Part shown: positions 7,383-9,884 of the stretch, one piece after another | Numbering within the stretch: the first letter of the stretch is position 1 | How the letters are laid out: each line of letters opens with the position of its first letter | Assembly: GCA_023395575.1 (NCBI GenBank) | Contig: JAEWZA010000294.1 | Coordinates: 1 to 9,884, forward strand | Reading direction: 5' to 3' | Origin: Bacillota bacterium | Lineage (GTDB): Bacteria; Bacillota; Clostridia; Acetivibrionales; DSM-1351 | Length of the DNA: 9,884 nt | Position numbers and translations under genes: made by a program | The notes under the pieces: generated by a model | Database searches by the model: none | Told to the model about the DNA's origin: nothing | Seen by the model: the letters and a program-made list of their open reading frames with translations, nothing else

Positions 7383-7395
7383 TAATATGTATAAT
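7368..7395 (+). promoter_or_regulatory. Consensus sigma-A promoter of the RCC1/cohesin/dockerin gene
   Basis: TTGACA (7368-7373) and TATAAT (7390-7395) both match the consensus exactly, separated by 16 bp (one less than the optimum). A start near 7402 would give a leader of about 45 nt. The ribosome site AAAAGGAG (7433-7440) lies 6 nt before the ATG. Confidence 0.85.
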
Positions 7396-7446
7396 TTTAT
7401 ATTAATTATATAAAAAATAACAAAATTACATCAAAAGGAGATTGAC

Positions 7447-9693
7447 ATGAAACAGAAAATTAATTTGTTGTTGGTTTTATGCTTGGTAGTATGTGGTACT
7501 TTTATGGTATTACAGCCGAATACAGCTCAAGCCGCTAGTGCTGGTACTAATCAAATATCTGCTGGAGGGTATCATTCAGAAGCGCTTTTGGCCGATGGAA
7601 CACTCTGGGCTTGGGGGTATAATAAATATGGACAACTAGGGGATGGTACTACTGCTAATAGAACCACTCCGGTGAAGCTTCAACTGTTAAATTCAGTTAA
7701 ATATGTGAGTAGTGGGTTGAACCATACACTGGCAATTAAAGCTGATGGTACAGTGTGGGCATGGGGATTAAATACTAATGGTCAGTTAGGTAATGGCGAA
7801 ACCATTAACATGGCTGCTCCGGTGCAAGTTTCAAATTTGACAGCGGTTAAACATATTATCGCAAACGATTCCTATAGTGTGGCTCTAAAAGAGGATGGAA
7901 CAGTATGGGCGTGGGGATATAATGGTAACGGACAATTAGGTGATGGAACCACAGCCAATAAGAGTACTCCTGTTCAAGTAAAAGGACTTAGTTCTGTTAA
8001 GGCAATTGCCTGCAGTAATACATTTTGCCTTGCATTAAAAACGGATGGAACAGTATGGTCTTGGGGATATAATAAATATGGACAACTGGGAGATGGTACG
8101 GCAACTAATAGAACCACTCCTGTACAGGTTTCAGGATTAACTTCAGTAAAAGAAGTAGCTGTAGGTAGTGATTTCTGTATAGCTCTTAAGAAAGATGGTA
8201 CAGTATGGTCTTGGGGATATAATGGGCATGGAGAGTTAGGTGATGGATTTACAGCTAACAGAAGTGCTCCTATTCAGGTTTCAGCATTAAACTTAGTTAA
8301 TAATATTGTTTGCGGACAATACCATACTATAGCCTTAAAGCAGGATGGAACAGTATGGACATGGGGATACAATGCATATGGACAATTAGGTGATGGTACA
8401 ACTAAAAATAATAATATACCAACACAAGTACCTGATTTAAAAAATGTAAAATCAATAGACTGCGGTAAATATAGTACAACTATTACTAATAGCTATGCCT
8501 ATAATACTGTCTTAAAAGAGGATGGAACAGTATGGGCATGGGGATACAACGGATATGGTCAATTGGGCAACAGTACTACAACAAATAGTAACAAACCTGT
8601 ACAGGTTTATGATATGACAGATGTTGAAGAAATTTATTGCCAGATTTCCTCAGTTGCTGCAGTTAAAAAAGACGGAACAGTATGGGCATGGGGATATAAT
8701 GCTAATGGTACATTAGGTAACGGTACAACTCAAAACAGCAACAGACCAGTGAAAGTAATACTGCCTGTAGTTGTTCCTCAGAATATTAGTTTAAAAGCAG
8801 AAGCAGATTCGAACCAAATAAAGCTTTCTTGGAATGCAGCTAGCAGTGCAACTAACTACACTATAAAGAAAGCCACTACAGATGGCGAATTCTCAGTGAT
8901 TAGTGAAAATGTAACTGATACTTCATATGTAGACACAAAAGTATCAAAAGCAGTTAATTATCGCTATATTGTAACAGCAGTTAATGCTGCAGGACAAACC
9001 ATAACATCAAATGAAGCTGTAGCTGTTTTGAAAGAAGTAATTATTGATCCAACCGACCCGACAGACCCAACAGATCCAACAGACCCAACGAAACAACCTG
9101 AATTATTTGTAAGCTCCAAGGATAATCTAAAGCTTGGAGAGGAGTTAACTGCCGAAATAGTGCTGAATAATGCAGTTAATATTTGCGCAGAGGATTTAGT
9201 AATTACATATGATGCAAACCTATTCAGTTATACTGGGGCTGAAGAGATACCAGGTCTGAAGATTTATAAGGAAGTTAATCAAGGAGTAGGAACAATTCGA
9301 TTTATAATTGCAAGTAAGGGTAAACAATATGCTGTTAATGGGCAAAATGCACTTGTAAAATTGAAATTCAAGGCGATAAAATCAGGAACGGGCATAATTG
9401 ATATAGTGAAAGGACGTATAGCAGATAACGGTACTATTGAAATGGATGTGGCATCAGAAAACTGTGGAGAAAAAACTATAAAAGTTATAGGAGCAGTAGA
9501 TGTAAACAGGTCTGGTGAATTCACCTTGCTTGACTTGGCTATAGATGCATGGTACTTTGGTGATAAAGCAGAAGATACTGATACAAGCAAATATGATGCT
9601 GATATAGTTGCTGATGGAATAATTGATGATGCAGACCTTTCCGAAATTGTTGAGCAAATTCTAAGCAATTCTAATTATATTTTTAATGAATAA
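7447..9693 (+). CDS. Secreted RCC1-repeat protein with FN3-like, cohesin-like and dockerin-like domains
   Basis: 748 aa. A Sec signal peptide (KQK, hydrophobic core, AQA cleavage site after about residue 29) exports the protein. Residues about 35-438 contain eight RCC1 modules (motif DGTVWAWGYN followed by GQLGDGT), expected to form a beta-propeller. An FN3-like domain (about 445-530) and a linker of five DPT units (534-548) follow. Next is a cohesin-like domain (about 552-681: LKLGEELTAEIVLNNA, LVITYDANLFSYTG, LVKLKFKAI). A C-terminal dockerin-like domain (about 683-745) has a first calcium loop DVNRSGEFTLLD (685-696) and a weaker second loop DIVADGIIDDAD (719-730). Cohesins bind dockerins in cellulosomes; having both on one chain suggests assembly with partners, with copies of itself, or within the molecule. 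No catalytic domain is visible, so a binding or scaffold role is likely. It has its own strong promoter and ATG with AAAAGGAG 6 nt upstream. Confidence 0.9.
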   Translation: MKQKINLLLVLCLVVCGTFMVLQPNTAQAASAGTNQISAGGYHSEALLADGTLWAWGYNKYGQLGDGTTANRTTPVKLQLLNSVKYVSSGLNHTLAIKADGTVWAWGLNTNGQLGNGETINMAAPVQVSNLTAVKHIIANDSYSVALKEDGTVWAWGYNGNGQLGDGTTANKSTPVQVKGLSSVKAIACSNTFCLALKTDGTVWSWGYNKYGQLGDGTATNRTTPVQVSGLTSVKEVAVGSDFCIALKKDGTVWSWGYNGHGELGDGFTANRSAPIQVSALNLVNNIVCGQYHTIALKQDGTVWTWGYNAYGQLGDGTTKNNNIPTQVPDLKNVKSIDCGKYSTTITNSYAYNTVLKEDGTVWAWGYNGYGQLGNSTTTNSNKPVQVYDMTDVEEIYCQISSVAAVKKDGTVWAWGYNANGTLGNGTTQNSNRPVKVILPVVVPQNISLKAEADSNQIKLSWNAASSATNYTIKKATTDGEFSVISENVTDTSYVDTKVSKAVNYRYIVTAVNAAGQTITSNEAVAVLKEVIIDPTDPTDPTDPTDPTKQPELFVSSKDNLKLGEELTAEIVLNNAVNICAEDLVITYDANLFSYTGAEEIPGLKIYKEVNQGVGTIRFIIASKGKQYAVNGQNALVKLKFKAIKSGTGIIDIVKGRIADNGTIEMDVASENCGEKTIKVIGAVDVNRSGEFTLLDLAIDAWYFGDKAEDTDTSKYDADIVADGIIDDADLSEIVEQILSNSNYIFNE
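7594..8757 (+). repeat. Eight tandem RCC1-coding repeats with a 150-bp period
   Basis: The DGT codons that open each module start at 7594, 7744, 7894, 8044, 8194, 8344, 8521 and 8671. Six of the seven intervals are exactly 150 bp (50 residues). The interval 8344-8521 is 177 bp, from a 9-residue insertion around NSYAYNTVL. Similarity is visible at the DNA level: GGAACAGTATGG recurs in several modules. Confidence 0.93.
9046..9090 (+). repeat. Five 9-bp repeats encoding the DPT linker
   Basis: Five consecutive 9-bp units of the form GAYCCNACN encode Asp-Pro-Thr five times (residues 534-548), joining the FN3-like and cohesin-like domains. Acidic Pro/Thr linkers are common between modules of secreted clostridial proteins, and such arrays readily change copy number. 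Confidence 0.9.
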
Positions 9694-9756
9694 AGAAGAT
9701 GTAATAAAATTTATCTACAATGAATAATTTCATTCTATGCGTTATAATAAAGTGAA

Positions 9757-9786
9757 GGATAGGTGCTTTAATGTAAGCATCTATCC
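9757..9786 (+). terminator. Terminator-like hairpin at the intron insertion site
   Basis: GGATAGGTGCTT (9757-9768) pairs with AAGCATCTATCC (9775-9786): a 12-bp stem with one G-T wobble and a 6-nt loop TAATGT, 63 bp after the RCC1 gene. Only CTGTT follows before the intron starts, so a T-tract is missing on this side. It is probably the terminator of the RCC1 gene, with its original tail perhaps displaced by the intron. Confidence 0.75.
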
Positions 9787-9791
9787 CTGTT

Positions 9792-9884
9792 GTGCGCCCA
9801 GCATGGGCGCTTTCTCGTCGGTGAAAGTCCGATACGGGGGTTGATAGTGCCAACCGTTAGCCAAGAGCAAGGATGTCCTCGGTG
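9792..9884 (+). mobile_element. Group II intron (IIC-like), 5' end, truncated by window
   Basis: The element begins with GTGCG, the conserved 5' end of group II introns. The basal domain I helix CGCCC-AGCAT-GGGCG follows, then GGTGAAAGTCC and AAGAGCAAGGATGTCC, and these match from memory the start of the Oceanobacillus iheyensis group IIC intron in sequence and order. Such introns are self-splicing ribozymes that move with an encoded reverse transcriptase/maturase. That gene and domains II-VI would lie beyond the window. Insertion 5 nt after a terminator hairpin is the known habit of class IIC. The start at 9792 is taken from the GTGCG consensus. Confidence 0.88.

Noticed and set aside
7447..7494. 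Lipoprotein signal (lipobox) in the RCC1 protein at C12 or C16
   Set aside because: Residues before C16 read LVV, with Val rather than a small residue at -1. The AQA site near residue 29 fits ordinary signal peptidase I better.
7594..8757. CRISPR-like regular repeats
   Set aside because: The regular 150-bp spacing is coding and corresponds to RCC1 protein modules; there are no short identical repeats with unrelated spacers.

Overview
The window looks like a chromosomal segment of an AT-rich, Gram-positive, cellulosome-type Clostridia (Ruminiclostridium/Acetivibrio-like; this is inference). The reasons are the mcsB-clpC gene pair of the CtsR heat-shock operon, strong purine-rich Shine-Dalgarno sites, sigma-A type promoters, and a secreted protein that carries both a cohesin-like and a dockerin-like domain.

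Region 1 (1-3273) is conserved protein quality control. It holds the 3' two thirds of mcsB (protein-arginine kinase) and the complete clpC (Hsp100 unfoldase), co-oriented 83 bp apart and closed by a clear Rho-independent terminator at 3233-3273. McsB marks proteins with phospho-arginine and ClpC, working with ClpP, unfolds and degrades them.

Region 2 (3274-9693) looks accessory. It contains a forward cytoplasmic alpha/beta hydrolase of the hormone-sensitive-lipase type (3564-4457). A reverse-strand gene of about 723 codons (4649-6820) has as its C-terminal half an MTAN/PNP-type nucleosidase domain interrupted by a winged-helix-like segment, and its N-terminal ~390 residues belong to no family I can name. 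After about 600 bp without a convincing gene comes a forward gene for a secreted 748-aa protein (7447-9693) made of eight RCC1 modules, an FN3-like domain, a DPT-repeat linker, a cohesin-like domain and a dockerin-like domain. That gene is driven by a promoter with both consensus hexamers, overlaid by a perfect 10+10 bp palindrome.

Region 3 (9757-9884) is a 12-bp terminator-like hairpin followed 5 nt later by the 5' end of a group II intron. The intron resembles the IIC class, which is known to insert just downstream of terminator hairpins. It runs off the window.

The best candidate for an undescribed system is the reverse-strand nucleosidase fusion. PNP/MTAN-fold effectors that cleave ATP are known in anti-phage systems such as Detocs. 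Here the effector appears fused to its own putative sensor in one chain, standing alone between unrelated genes. The defence role is inference. The nucleosidase fold and conserved catalytic residues are read directly from the translation.
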